64,000 bases of DNA from Pedobacter caeni (GCF_900129215.1 NZ_FQUQ01000001.1:1488001-1552000); one strand, 5' to 3'. Shown: positions 9,306 through 17,711, numbered from the stretch's first letter. Program-made: numbers and translations. Notes: generated by a model from the letters alone, not told the origin.

Positions 9306-10307
9306 ATGAAATACAGAAATCTAGGAACAACAACAGAAAAATTATCGGCTATAGGTTTGGGATGTATGGGCATGAGCTTCGCTTACGGACCAACTGATGA
9401 TACAGAAAGTATCGCTACTTTACATAAATCACTGGACCTGGGGATTAACTTCTGGGATACTGCCGATATGTACGGCAATGGCCTGAATGAAGAGCTGATC
9501 TCCAAAGTACTGGTTCCAAACCGGGATAAAGTATTTATTGCCACCAAATTCGGTTTCCGCTTTAAAGATGAAAATGCAGGAGCAAGCAATGTGAACGGCA
9601 CCTATTTTGACGGCTCTCCGAAATGGATCAAAATTGCAGTAGAAAACAGCTTAAGGCGTTTAAATATTGACACCATCGACTTGTACTACGCCCATCGGAT
9701 TGATCCAAATGTGCCTGTTGAAGATACAGTAGGTGCCATGGCAGAACTGGTGAAAGAAGGAAAGGTACGGTACCTTGGCTTAAGTGAAGCTTCGCCTGCT
9801 TCCATCCGGAAAGCCCATGCCATCCATCCTATTGCAGCGCTGCAAAGTGAATATTCTTTGTTAACCAGAGATGTGGAAGGAGAAATCCTGAGCACAGTAA
9901 ATGAACTGGGTATTTCTCTTGTCCCTTATTCCCCATTAGCCCGTGGCCTGGTGATCAATACGACAGACATCAGTAGCTTGCATGAAAGTGATTTCCGCAA
10001 AACTTTACCGCGATACAGTGGGGAAAATCTGGAAAACAACAAATCTTTATCCAATGATTTTGCAGCACTGGCTAATGATAAAGGCTGTACCCCTGCCCAA
10101 CTGGCAATTGCCTGGGTATTGGCGCAGGATGATCAGATCATTCCTATCCCGGGGACTAAAAAAAGGAAATATCTGGAAGAAAATGCAGGTGCTGTGGATG
10201 TACAACTTTCTGAAGCTGATTTACGGGCGATTTCGAAAGTGATCGAACAGTATCCGAATACAGGTGCACGTTATAGTGAAGGTGCCTTGAAAATGGTCAA
10301 CAACTAG
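9306..10307 (+). CDS. Aldo/keto reductase (YakC/AKR13-like)
   Basis: 333 residues, an NADP(H)-dependent (beta/alpha)8 oxidoreductase. The catalytic tetrad is visible: Asp and Tyr in [10 protein letters not shown], Lys in IATKFGF, His in YYAHRID. The C-terminal [15 protein letters not shown] block binds the cofactor phosphate. The physiological carbonyl substrate cannot be deduced. The upstream AraC gene and its repeats suggest induction by a small molecule. Ends before a strong bidirectional terminator. Confidence 0.9.
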   Translation: MKYRNLGTTTEKLSAIGLGCMGMSFAYGPTDDTESIATLHKSLDLGINFWDTADMYGNGLNEELISKVLVPNRDKVFIATKFGFRFKDENAGASNVNGTYFDGSPKWIKIAVENSLRRLNIDTIDLYYAHRIDPNVPVEDTVGAMAELVKEGKVRYLGLSEASPASIRKAHAIHPIAALQSEYSLLTRDVEGEILSTVNELGISLVPYSPLARGLVINTTDISSLHESDFRKTLPRYSGENLENNKSLSNDFAALANDKGCTPAQLAIAWVLAQDDQIIPIPGTKKRKYLEENAGAVDVQLSEADLRAISKVIEQYPNTGARYSEGALKMVNN

Positions 10308-10329
10308 TTCCTGTTGTTGATCCTATAGC

Positions 10330-10399
10330 ATACTATAAAATCCTACGGGATATCATACAAATCTGCAGAGATACTTTATAAATCTGCTTGGATACTATA
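10330..10399. repeat. Degenerate tandem repeat, unit about 21 bases
   Basis: Between two convergent genes, the motif ATA(C/T)(T/C)(A/T)TA recurs at 10330, 10350, 10371 and 10392 (spacings 20, 21, 21), with intervening AAATCTGC in two units. It is imperfect and only about 3.5 units long. No function can be assigned. Confidence 0.45.
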
Positions 10400-10402
10400 T
10401 CA

Positions 10403-10443
10403 AATAATAAGGCCGGGAAGATGCGCTTCCCGGCCTTATTATT
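10403..10443. terminator. Bidirectional intrinsic terminator
   Basis: Perfect 18-base inverted repeat (10403-10420 and 10426-10443) with loop ATGCG and a GC core GGCCGGGAAG flanked by A/T arms. It lies between the convergent aldo/keto reductase and poxB-like genes and serves both strands. Confidence 0.88.
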
Positions 10444-10458
10444 GATATCAAGATATCT

Positions 10459-12198
10459 TTAATCAATGATACTTTTGAGGTGTTTGTAATTGGATTTCAC
10501 CGTATCCAGCACTTCATCAAACTTCCCTCCTAACATGAGCTTAGTCATGGAAAGCGCCATTCCTTTCATCATTTTAAATTCTATTTTTGGTGGCATCGCC
10601 AGGGCATTGGGATCCGTCATGACATTGACCAATACTGGGCCATTGTGTAAAAATGCTTCTTTTAACAACAACTCCAGATGATCAGGATCACTGATGGTAA
10701 TGCCTTTAATCCCCATCGCCTCTGCAACCAATGCAAAGTCCGGGTTTACCATATCCGTTTCCGCATCAGGTAATCCTGCCACTTCCATTTCGAGTTTCAC
10801 CATGCCCAAAGAGCGGTTGTTAAATACAACCAGCTTAATTGGCAGGTTGTATTGTTTAATCGTTGCCAGATCTCCCAGTAACATAGAGATCCCTCCATCC
10901 CCACAAAGCGCAACCACCTGCCTGTCCGGGCTGGAAAGTGCGGCACCTATGGCATGAGGCATGGCATTCGCCATTGAACCATGATTAAAGGAGCCCAGCA
11001 TAGACCGCTTACCTGTCGCATGAATATACCTGGAACCCCAGACGCAACACATTCCGGTATCTACGGTAAAGATGGCATCATCAGTTGCCAGTTTATTGAT
11101 TTCAAAAGCAACTGCCTCCGGATGGATGGCGTCGGCTTTGCCTTTATCTTCTACATAGGTATGGAGGTGTTCTTTTACTTTTTCATAAACTTTCAGTTGT
11201 GCATTCAGAAAACTATCATCTTCATTGGCATCCAGCAACGGAATCAATGCCGCTAAACTGGTTTTGATATCGCCATGTAAACCCATTTCCAGCTTTGCAC
11301 GTCTGCCCAGGCGCTCTGGTTTGGTATCAATCTGAACCAATACCTTATCCTGCGGAATAAAAGGAACATAAGGAAAATCTGTACCTAACAAAATCACCAG
11401 GTCACTTTCGTGCATGCTATGATAGGCTGAAGGTAAACCCAGCAAACCCGTCATTCCCACTTCATAAGGGTTATCATATTGAATGCTCATTTTGCCCCGG
11501 AAGGAATAACCAACAGGTGCTTTCAGCATGGCTGCAAGTTTAACCACCTCATCATGTGCTTCTGCAGCACCAACACCGCAAAATATCGCAATCTTTTTAT
11601 GGCTGTTGATGAGTTTTGATAAGGCCAGCAATTCCTCATCTGCCGGACGGATGACTGCTTTGGAAAAATACGTCCTGTCTGCCGACATGTTCTCCACCGC
11701 TTCCATACTGCTTACATCTCCGGGCAAGCCCAATACAGAGACCCCTTTATGATGAAAAGCATGTTGCAATGCTGCCTGTGCCATTCTTGGCAACTGAGCT
11801 GGTGTGGTTGCGATCTGGTTATAATGACTGCAATCGTCAAAAAGCTTGGTGGTATTCGTTTCCTGGAAATAACCGGAACCAAATTCTGCGGTAGCACAAG
11901 TGGAGGCAATGGCCAGCACCGCAGCGCCTGCACGATGTGCATCATAAAGGCCATTGATCAGATGGACATGCCCCGGCCCGCTGCTACCTGCACAACAAGC
12001 CAAACCATGAAGCTCTGCTTCCGCTGCCGCGGCATAAGCACCTGCTTCTTCATGCCTGACGTGTATCCACTGGATATCAGGACTTCGCCTTACGGCATCA
12101 TTTAATTCATTCAGACTATCGCCTGTTACGGCATAAATACGCTTAATACCTGATTGAATCAGCATATCGACCAATTGCTCTGCAACTTTCTTTGACAT
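10459..12198 (-). CDS. poxB: Pyruvate dehydrogenase (quinone)/pyruvate oxidase-like ThDP enzyme
   Basis: 579 residues with the three domains of ThDP decarboxylases. The N-terminal PYR domain has VTGDSLNELNDA and the catalytic Glu in RHEEAGAYAAAAEAEL. The central FAD/DHS-like domain follows, then the PP domain with the ThDP/Mg motif LCGDGGISM ending in NN. The N-terminal sequence closely parallels E. coli PoxB (GSGYFQET, CSHY), which oxidises pyruvate to acetate and CO2 and passes electrons to quinone at the membrane. An acetolactate-synthase-like role is less likely. Single gene, bounded downstream by a strong terminator. Confidence 0.85.
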   Translation of the reverse strand: MSKKVAEQLVDMLIQSGIKRIYAVTGDSLNELNDAVRRSPDIQWIHVRHEEAGAYAAAAEAELHGLACCAGSSGPGHVHLINGLYDAHRAGAAVLAIASTCATAEFGSGYFQETNTTKLFDDCSHYNQIATTPAQLPRMAQAALQHAFHHKGVSVLGLPGDVSSMEAVENMSADRTYFSKAVIRPADEELLALSKLINSHKKIAIFCGVGAAEAHDEVVKLAAMLKAPVGYSFRGKMSIQYDNPYEVGMTGLLGLPSAYHSMHESDLVILLGTDFPYVPFIPQDKVLVQIDTKPERLGRRAKLEMGLHGDIKTSLAALIPLLDANEDDSFLNAQLKVYEKVKEHLHTYVEDKGKADAIHPEAVAFEINKLATDDAIFTVDTGMCCVWGSRYIHATGKRSMLGSFNHGSMANAMPHAIGAALSSPDRQVVALCGDGGISMLLGDLATIKQYNLPIKLVVFNNRSLGMVKLEMEVAGLPDAETDMVNPDFALVAEAMGIKGITISDPDHLELLLKEAFLHNGPVLVNVMTDPNALAMPPKIEFKMMKGMALSMTKLMLGGKFDEVLDTVKSNYKHLKSIID

Positions 12199-12305
12199 AT
12201 CTCAATTTTTAATGTTTTAAATAAAATCGCAGATCTCAGAAAATAAGATGGATGTTATCGTAAATACAACACCCATCCACAGGCTATGGTTTTAGCTAAA
12301 AGCGT

Positions 12306-12854
12306 TTATATCCGGCTCAGGTAGTCCCGGAGTTCCAAAACACGTTTTTTAGTGAGCTCAAGATAGGCAGAAGCATAGATGATCCTTTGCATGGTTCCGC
12401 CACCTGAATATTTATCCTCGGTCAGGAGTCCGTTCATTTTCCTTTCTGAATCTCTGTATTTTAACCAGTTTTTCTGTACTTCTACCAGCAAGGGTTTATC
12501 TTTAGCCTCCAGGGTTTTGAGCAGCTGCTGATAATACTTGTTCAGCAAAAGATCATATTCCTTTTCTGCATCATAGCTGGCCTCTACCATTCCAGCAGTA
12601 GAATAGTCAATGGCAAGGCGCTGCTTCATGAATTGCTCAATCTTGGTCGTATCTGTTTTAAACTCCAGAAAATCTTTAGACTCATAGTCGTCCTTCTCAG
12701 GTTTTGCAATCCATTTTTTCAGCTGCTCATCTGCTGCTTTATGGATTTTCAGCTTCATCCGGGCCAGGTCCTGCTCATTGATTTGTTTTGGCAACTGGGC
12801 CATTCCTGTACTGAACGAGAACAGGCCCACGGCCAATAGTAAAGGTAATTTCAT
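12306..12854 (-). CDS. Exported DUF1311/LprI-like protein
   Basis: 182 residues with a signal peptide (MKLPLLLAVGLFSFSTGMA, cleavage before Q20). The C-terminal half has the DUF1311 (lysozyme inhibitor LprI N-terminal) pattern: YDAEKEYDLLLNKYYQQLL followed by VQKNWLKYRDSE. The cysteines common in proteobacterial members are absent. Presumed periplasmic, and the lysozyme-inhibitor role is only a family association. It starts 23 bases after yceH and is probably the last gene of the lrp-yceH unit. Confidence 0.7.
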   Translation of the reverse strand: MKLPLLLAVGLFSFSTGMAQLPKQINEQDLARMKLKIHKAADEQLKKWIAKPEKDDYESKDFLEFKTDTTKIEQFMKQRLAIDYSTAGMVEASYDAEKEYDLLLNKYYQQLLKTLEAKDKPLLVEVQKNWLKYRDSERKMNGLLTEDKYSGGGTMQRIIYASAYLELTKKRVLELRDYLSRI

Positions 12855-12877
12855 TTGTATTTTTCTTAGGATAAGTA

Positions 12878-13531
12878 TTAACCCATCAGTTCTTTCATCA
12901 GCTTATCAAAAGCTTCTTTCATTTCTGCCAGTTCCTGTTCAACTTTTGCCAGGCGGCTTTCAATTTCGCTTGCGGGTCTGCTGTAATGTTCCTCTGTCTG
13001 TTCCTCCTGACTAAGATCTGGGGTTCCGGCAAGTAAATGCGTATACCTCATCTCCTTTTGTCCGGCTTTCCGCGGCAATTGCAAAATATAAGGCTGTTCT
13101 GCATCTGAAAGGCGCTCCAAGACCGATTGCACTTCTTCCAAAGACTCAAATTCGTATAAGCGTCCGGAATTGGTATTCAATTCACCAGGAGTCTGAGGGC
13201 CTCTGAGTATCAGCAAACAAAGAATCGCCACCTCTTGCGGGGTAACAGGAAAGACAATGGCAAAATTATGTTTGTATTTGATGCTACGGCTTGATCCACC
13301 GGTAGCAGTAGAGATCAGTCCTTTTCTTTTGAGTACATCCAGGGTCAATACAACGGTCTGTTCATCGTACTGAACAACAGGTTTGCGGGAAGTTTTTTGA
13401 TTACAGGCCGCAGTAATCCCATTGATGGTCATTGGGTAATACTCCGGTGTCGTTTTAGATTTCTCCATCAATACGCCAAGAACACGAAGCTCTTCTGCGT
13501 TTAATACGGGCAAAGTTTGTGTAGATTCCAT
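12878..13531 (-). CDS. yceH: DUF480 family protein YceH
   Basis: 217 residues, matching YceH-type proteins: tandem winged-helix domains beginning ELRVLGVLMEKSKTTPEYYPMT and LILRGPQTPGELN, then a C-terminal coiled coil (SRLAKVEQELAEMKEAFDKL). Function in cells is not established, and a DNA-binding role is inferred from the fold. It starts two bases after the stop of the Lrp gene, so they are co-transcribed. Confidence 0.85.
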   Translation of the reverse strand: MESTQTLPVLNAEELRVLGVLMEKSKTTPEYYPMTINGITAACNQKTSRKPVVQYDEQTVVLTLDVLKRKGLISTATGGSSRSIKYKHNFAIVFPVTPQEVAILCLLILRGPQTPGELNTNSGRLYEFESLEEVQSVLERLSDAEQPYILQLPRKAGQKEMRYTHLLAGTPDLSQEEQTEEHYSRPASEIESRLAKVEQELAEMKEAFDKLMKELMG

Positions 13532-13533
13532 GC

Positions 13534-14010
13534 CTAAAGATAAAAATTAAGGTGGAATGCCGTTTCTCTTTTGATTTCTTTTAAGACAAAACTACTGCTC
13601 AGCGTGGAAATATTTGATAAGGACGACAAATGGGTGACCACAAAGGTGTGGTAGTCGTCCACATCATCCACCACAATCTTCAGCAGATAATCCTGTCCGC
13701 CGGCAATACACAATACTTCCAGCACCTCTTTAAACTGCGTAACCGATTCCTCAAAGTTTTTCAGGGTTTCAATAGATTGCTCTTTGAGCGTTACGGTACA
13801 CAAGACCAATAAGTGTTTCCCTAGTTTTTCCCGGTTCACCAGGGCCACATATTTCTCAATATATCCTTCCGACTTGAGCCTTTTGATGCGTTCGTGGGTG
13901 GGCGAAACACTCAAACCAATCTGCTCTGCGATGTCTTTAGTACTCAATGAAGCATCTTTTTGCAGGATATTCAGAATCCGGGTGTCCAGTTTATCTAATT
14001 TATAAATCAT
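13534..14010 (-). CDS. Lrp/AsnC-family transcriptional regulator
   Basis: 158 residues. The N-terminal HTH reads LDKLDTRILNILQKDASLS with recognition helix GLSVSPTHERIKRL, followed by the RAM/AsnC ligand-binding domain (about 65-150, with GGQDYLLKIVV). Such regulators bind amino acids and form octamers. It is divergent from the PLP histidine decarboxylase, and three inverted repeats lie in the 155-base gap, so an amino-acid-dependent control of the decarboxylase is the natural inference. Confidence 0.9.
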   Translation of the reverse strand: MIYKLDKLDTRILNILQKDASLSTKDIAEQIGLSVSPTHERIKRLKSEGYIEKYVALVNREKLGKHLLVLCTVTLKEQSIETLKNFEESVTQFKEVLEVLCIAGGQDYLLKIVVDDVDDYHTFVVTHLSSLSNISTLSSSFVLKEIKRETAFHLNFYL

Positions 14011-14017
14011 TGCATTT

Positions 14018-14100
14018 TGCTGAAATGGGATTCAGCAGGATACAAATATGGCGCTTTTTACTGTCTGATCAGGACAATTCAGGATATTTTATTGAATATC
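14018..14100. promoter_or_regulatory. Three inverted repeats between lrp-like and hdc genes
   Basis: TGCTGAA/TTCAGCA (14018-14024, 14031-14037), near-palindrome TGTCTGATCAGGACA (14062-14076) and GATATT/AATATC (14083-14088, 14095-14100). They occupy the divergent intergenic region, where an Lrp-type protein would be expected to bind. Which repeat is the operator is unknown. Confidence 0.45.
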
Positions 14101-14132
14101 AATTAATCAAAGGAAAATATATGGTGCTTATC

Positions 14133-14140
14133 TAATTTTG
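14133..14140 (+). promoter_or_regulatory. -7 promoter element of the histidine decarboxylase gene
   Basis: TAATTTTG, a perfect TAnnTTTG match 25 bases before the ATG at 14166. Confidence 0.55.
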
Positions 14141-14165
14141 AAGAATTAAATACCAGCACATCACC

Positions 14166-15308
14166 ATGAAAACACAATTAAACTCCAGCGATAACGAGCG
14201 TTTAAGTACGTATATGAAGTTAGCCGAGGAACGTTCAAAATATTTTATCGGCTATCCGATCGCCCAGGATTTCGATTATTCGGAGCTCTACCCTCTTTTA
14301 AAATTACCCTTAAATAATGTTGGGGATCCATGGGTGGAATCTACCTACGACCTCAATTCCCGTTCCCTCGAGCTGGAAGTACTGGAATTCTTTGCTGACC
14401 TCTTCAATGCCCCTGAAAAAAACTGGTGGGGATATGTAACCAACGGAGGTTCTGAAGGAAATTTATATGGGCTTTATGTAGCCAGGGAATTGTATCCTAA
14501 CGGAATTGTGTATTACTCAGAAGCCACACATTATAGTGTTCAAAAGAACATTCAGCTGCTCAATCTGCGAAGCATCGTCATCAGAACACAGAAAAACGGA
14601 GAAATGGACTATGATGACCTGAACGAAATGGTTCAGATGCACCGTGATCAACCCGTAATCATTCTGGCAAATATCGGCACGACCATGATGGAAGCAAAAG
14701 ACGATTTGCAGCAAATCCAGGCTATCCTCCGCAGACAGGCCATTAAAAACCATTATATCCATTGTGATGCCGCGCTTGCAGGCACCTACAGCGCCTTGCT
14801 GGATTTGAAACCTGGTTTTGATTTTCAGCATGGCACAGACAGTATGGCCATCAGTGGTCATAAATTTATCGGTTCTCCGATTCCCTGCGGATTGGTGCTG
14901 GTTAAAAAGAACTATAAAGACAGAATTGGCAAGGCCATTCCTTATATCGGTACAGTAGATACCACCATTACCGGAAGCAGAAATGGACATAGTCCTGTTT
15001 TCATGTGGTATGCATTGAAGAAATTAGGAAGAGAAGGATTGAAACAAAGGGCTTTGGAATGCCTCGAAATTGCGGCTTATACCGTAAAAAGCATGAATGA
15101 CATTGGTATTCCGGCATGGACAAACCCTTCGGCATTAACGGTTGTATTTCCTGCACCATCCCTCGCATTGAGACAAAAATGGCAGATTGCAACAGAAGAT
15201 GGCAATAGCCACGTCATCTGTATGCCTGGAGTCAGCAAAGCACAGATTGACCACTTTGTAGAAGATCTGAAAGCAGAAATGGCTCTTGCAACAGCGGTTG
15301 CGGTATAA
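14166..15308 (+). CDS. hdc: PLP-dependent histidine decarboxylase
   Basis: 380 residues, the length of PLP-type bacterial histidine decarboxylases (Morganella, Acinetobacter BasG). Signatures are WGYVTNGGSEGN, THYSVQKN, ANIGTTMMEA, HCDAALAG and the PLP-binding Lys233 in SGHKFIGSPIPCG. SRNGHSPVFMW follows. The expected reaction is histidine to histamine plus CO2 in the cytosol. A different amino acid substrate within this clade (for example serine or aromatic) cannot be excluded. No transporter gene is adjacent. Divergent from an Lrp-type regulator. Confidence 0.82.
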   Translation: MKTQLNSSDNERLSTYMKLAEERSKYFIGYPIAQDFDYSELYPLLKLPLNNVGDPWVESTYDLNSRSLELEVLEFFADLFNAPEKNWWGYVTNGGSEGNLYGLYVARELYPNGIVYYSEATHYSVQKNIQLLNLRSIVIRTQKNGEMDYDDLNEMVQMHRDQPVIILANIGTTMMEAKDDLQQIQAILRRQAIKNHYIHCDAALAGTYSALLDLKPGFDFQHGTDSMAISGHKFIGSPIPCGLVLVKKNYKDRIGKAIPYIGTVDTTITGSRNGHSPVFMWYALKKLGREGLKQRALECLEIAAYTVKSMNDIGIPAWTNPSALTVVFPAPSLALRQKWQIATEDGNSHVICMPGVSKAQIDHFVEDLKAEMALATAVAV

Positions 15309-15318
15309 AAACCCGGAG

Positions 15319-15349
15319 AAGGCAAGGGATTTATTCTTTGCCTTTTTTT
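15319..15349 (+). terminator. Intrinsic terminator after hdc
   Basis: Hairpin AAGGCAA (15319-15325) with TTGCCTT (15338-15344), followed directly by a run of T to 15349. Confidence 0.75.
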
Positions 15350-15366
15350 ATGCTGGTTATATCGGA

Positions 15367-16359
15367 TTAAGCGGATAGGATCTGATCGATCTTTTGAAGT
15401 TCATCCGCACTGAAAACTATATTATTCAGGCACTTAAGTGAATCAGCCAGTTGTTCAGGTTTGCTTGCGCCTACCAATACAGAAGTGACCCGTTCGTCCC
15501 TCAGAATCCATGAAAGCGCCATGTGCGCCAACTTCTGGCCACGTCCTTCAGCAATTTTATTCAGTTCATTGAGTTGTTTGATCCGTTCCGGGGTGATCTG
15601 GTCCTGTTGTAATGCGCCATGAGATTTTGCAGCCCTGGAATCCGATGGAATGTCTTTCAGGTACTTGTCGGTCAGCATTCCCTGTGCCAATGGTGAGAAA
15701 GGAATACAACCCACTCCTTCATTGCCCAGCAAATCCAGTAACCCGCCTTCAATCCAGCGTTCATACATAGAATATTTAGGCTGATGGATTAAACACGGTG
15801 TTCCCAGGTCTTTAAGGATCTGAATGGCTTTTGCCGCTTCTTCCGCTTTATAATTGGAAATCCCTACATACAATGCTTTACCCTGGCGTACAATCAGGTC
15901 CAGTGCAGCCATGGTTTCTTCAAGTGGTGTTTCCGGATCCGGGCGATGGTGATAGAAGATGTCTACATAATCCAGTCCCATGCGCTTTAAGCTTTGGTCC
16001 AGGCTCGAAACAAGGTATTTCTTCGAACCCCAGTCTCCATAAGGTCCATCCCACATGGTATATCCCGCTTTAGAAGAAATGATCAGCTCATCTCTGTATC
16101 CTTCGAAATCTCTTTTCAGTAACCTTCCGAAGTTTTCTTCTGCAGATCCCGGAGGAGGTCCGTAGTTGTTGGCAAGATCGAAATGGGTAATCCCATTGTC
16201 AAAAGCAAGCTTTAAAATATTGCTGCAATTCTCCAGCTGATCTACATGTCCGAAATTATGCCATAAACCGAGCGAAATTGCCGGTAGTTTTAATCCGCTT
16301 TTGCCGCATCTGCGGTATTGCATTTGAGAATATCTGTTTGGAGCTGCTGTATAAGACAT
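15367..16359 (-). CDS. Aldo/keto reductase, YghZ-type (L-glyceraldehyde 3-phosphate reductase family)
   Basis: 330 residues, AKR14-like. Starts with NRYSQMQYRRCGKSGLKLPA and carries FDLANNYGPPPGSAEE (catalytic Asp and Tyr), SSKAGY (Lys) and FYHHRPD (His), with VLVGASKPEQL near the C-terminus. The YghZ family reduces L-glyceraldehyde 3-phosphate and methylglyoxal with NADPH and is often linked to K-channel beta subunits. Single gene. A detoxifying role is inferred. Confidence 0.87.
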   Translation of the reverse strand: MSYTAAPNRYSQMQYRRCGKSGLKLPAISLGLWHNFGHVDQLENCSNILKLAFDNGITHFDLANNYGPPPGSAEENFGRLLKRDFEGYRDELIISSKAGYTMWDGPYGDWGSKKYLVSSLDQSLKRMGLDYVDIFYHHRPDPETPLEETMAALDLIVRQGKALYVGISNYKAEEAAKAIQILKDLGTPCLIHQPKYSMYERWIEGGLLDLLGNEGVGCIPFSPLAQGMLTDKYLKDIPSDSRAAKSHGALQQDQITPERIKQLNELNKIAEGRGQKLAHMALSWILRDERVTSVLVGASKPEQLADSLKCLNNIVFSADELQKIDQILSA

Positions 16360-16390
16360 CGCTGGAAGGGGAAATGGGGAGGGTAATAAG

Positions 16391-16422
16391 CATCATTAGC
16401 CGTCCGTAAACGGCTAATGATG
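16391..16422 (-). terminator. Hairpin terminator between the H1-like gene and the YghZ-type gene
   Basis: Perfect 13-base stem CATCATTAGCCGT / ACGGCTAATGATG with a 6-base loop, 17 bases after the stop of the H1-like gene on the minus strand. There is no strong T run. Confidence 0.6.
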
Positions 16423-16438
16423 TTCGAATAATTCGATA

Positions 16439-16618
16439 TTATTTATCGCTGTTCTTTTTCTCTGTAACTTCAGTACGGATTTCTTGTGCAAGAACTTTTA
16501 AATCCTGCATAGCTTTACGTACTCTTGTTCCTGCTGCACTGTTTCCTGCATTATAAAACTTCTCTGCATCAGCCTCAACAGAAGCTAGTAATTCTTTAAC
16601 TTTTGAAAATTTTTCCAT
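16439..16618 (-). CDS. Histone H1-like protein (59 residues)
   Basis: 59 residues, MEKFSKVKELLASVEADAEK at the start and a Lys-rich, Ala/Glu-containing helix to the end (EKKNSDK). It matches the short histone H1/Hc1-like proteins conserved in Bacteroidota, which are thought to bind nucleoid DNA. A perfect -7 promoter element lies at 16642-16649 and a hairpin follows the stop, so this is an independent small gene. The DNA-binding role is family inference. Confidence 0.85.
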   Translation of the reverse strand: MEKFSKVKELLASVEADAEKFYNAGNSAAGTRVRKAMQDLKVLAQEIRTEVTEKKNSDK

Positions 16619-16641
16619 GTTTTGATTATTTAATTTATAGC

Positions 16642-16649
16642 CAAATATA
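16642..16649 (-). promoter_or_regulatory. -7 promoter element of the H1-like gene
   Basis: Reads TATATTTG on the minus strand, a perfect TAnnTTTG match 23 bases before the ATG. Confidence 0.55.
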
Positions 16650-16769
16650 TATTATTTTGGAAATAAACGTACATAACTTGGCTTCTATTGCACTTTTTAT
16701 GCGAAATCTTTGCTTTTTTCTTGTTTTTGAGCCTCATTCCGGCTTCGCTGAGGCCCCTTCAGGAGCGTT

Positions 16770-17426
16770 TCAGGGCCGCGCATAGAACTTCTCTACCATG
16801 AAATCCAGCCTTCCCGCAAGGGAATTATAGACCTTTCTTTCCTGCTCTTTCAGGCGTTCTGTGAACAATATTCCATTCAGGTGATCCGTTTCATGCTGAA
16901 AGATCACCGCAGTAAATCCTTCAATAATTTCTTCCTTTGAGCTGCCCGACTGGTCGTCGTATTTCAACTTTATGGCATGATGACGGACCACATCACCGAT
17001 CACATCAGGGATAGACAAACACCCTTCTCTTCCTTTACGCAGCAGCTCCGATCTCCAGCTGATCTTTGGGTTCAGGTACAGCTCGAAAGGCTCCCCTTCC
17101 TTATCATACCGCTTTACCCAGATGATGTTGCGGTTGATGCCTACCTGTGGCCCGGCAATCCCTATTCCAGGTCTGGTTACATCCCGCATGGCGAGGTACA
17201 TCCGTTGTGCCAGAACTTTGATTAAAGGATCTTTCGGGTCAATATCAGCAGAGGCCGTAGTCAGCACTTTCAGTTCCGGTGCTTCCGTAATCTGAGTGAC
17301 CCTTAACATGGTTGCCGTATCACCGGAAAGGATAATTGATTTCTCCTTAGCCGTAAAACCCTGTGCAAAGCCAGCGTCTGGGTTAAAAACCAGGAGGCCT
17401 AATAACGCGATGAGGAATGTTTTCAT
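16770..17426 (-). CDS. Peptide deformylase homologue with a signal peptide
   Basis: 218 residues. All three deformylase motifs are present: GIAGPQVG (motif 1), EGCLS with the metal-binding Cys (motif 2) and HETDH with two metal-binding His and the catalytic Glu (motif 3). The first 21 residues (MKTFLIALLGLLVF...GFA) form a hydrophobic leader with a plausible cleavage site before Q22, and a further 40-residue extension precedes the catalytic core. Ordinary deformylase acts on ribosome-bound nascent chains in the cytosol, so an exported copy is unusual. The start is well supported since the leader is in frame and no later Met fits better. Confidence 0.82.
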   Translation of the reverse strand: MKTFLIALLGLLVFNPDAGFAQGFTAKEKSIILSGDTATMLRVTQITEAPELKVLTTASADIDPKDPLIKVLAQRMYLAMRDVTRPGIGIAGPQVGINRNIIWVKRYDKEGEPFELYLNPKISWRSELLRKGREGCLSIPDVIGDVVRHHAIKLKYDDQSGSSKEEIIEGFTAVIFQHETDHLNGILFTERLKEQERKVYNSLAGRLDFMVEKFYARP

Positions 17427-17514
17427 ATAATACCGATAGTCTGACTAAGGTAATGATTTAAAATAAAACGTCTTTTACTTTGAATTTGCCAAAAAGCTAC
17501 CGAGATTAGCAAAA

Positions 17515-17664
17515 ATGAAACAAAAAAGTGGTCTATATAAAGCAACGTTAATGACTTATAATAAAAGTCAGTTGCAGGTGTATGCCCTTTTCAAAAGGTT
17601 TTTCAGGGAGAACTATCCCTTTGGCTTTACTTATCAGATCACGAGTAAAGACTTTATTAATTAA
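17515..17664 (+). CDS. Possible small protein of 49 residues
   Basis: Open frame MKQKSGLYKATLMTYNKSQL onward to FIN, TAA at 17662-17664. It is basic, aromatic-rich and without a membrane segment. A terminator-like hairpin begins at the base after the stop, which is the main reason to take it as a gene. Not recognised, and it may be spurious. Confidence 0.4.
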   Translation: MKQKSGLYKATLMTYNKSQLQVYALFKRFFRENYPFGFTYQITSKDFIN

Positions 17665-17711
17665 GCCCCGAATCACTTCGTATTAACATCGGTTCAGGGG
17701 CCTTCTTCTTC
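17665..17711 (+). terminator. Terminator-like hairpin
   Basis: GCCCCGAA (17665-17672) pairs with TTCAGGGGC (17693-17701, one bulged A), followed by pyrimidine-rich CTTCTTCTTC. Confidence 0.55.

Noticed and set aside
10330..10399. Possible CRISPR-like repeat
   Set aside because: Units of about 21 bases are imperfect and directly adjoining, with no spacers of constant length and no cas genes.
11749..12105. 118-residue plus-strand frame inside poxB
   Set aside because: Antisense shadow of a clear ThDP enzyme. Many similar frames occur opposite other genes here.
14517..14990. 157-residue minus-strand frame
   Set aside because: Antisense to the catalytic core of the histidine decarboxylase, and its translation is of low plausibility.
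16736..16778. GC-rich inverted repeats after the deformylase gene as a mobile-element end
   Set aside because: Short stems only (for example GGCCC/GGGCC), with no transposase and no matching copy in the window. More likely a transcription terminator.
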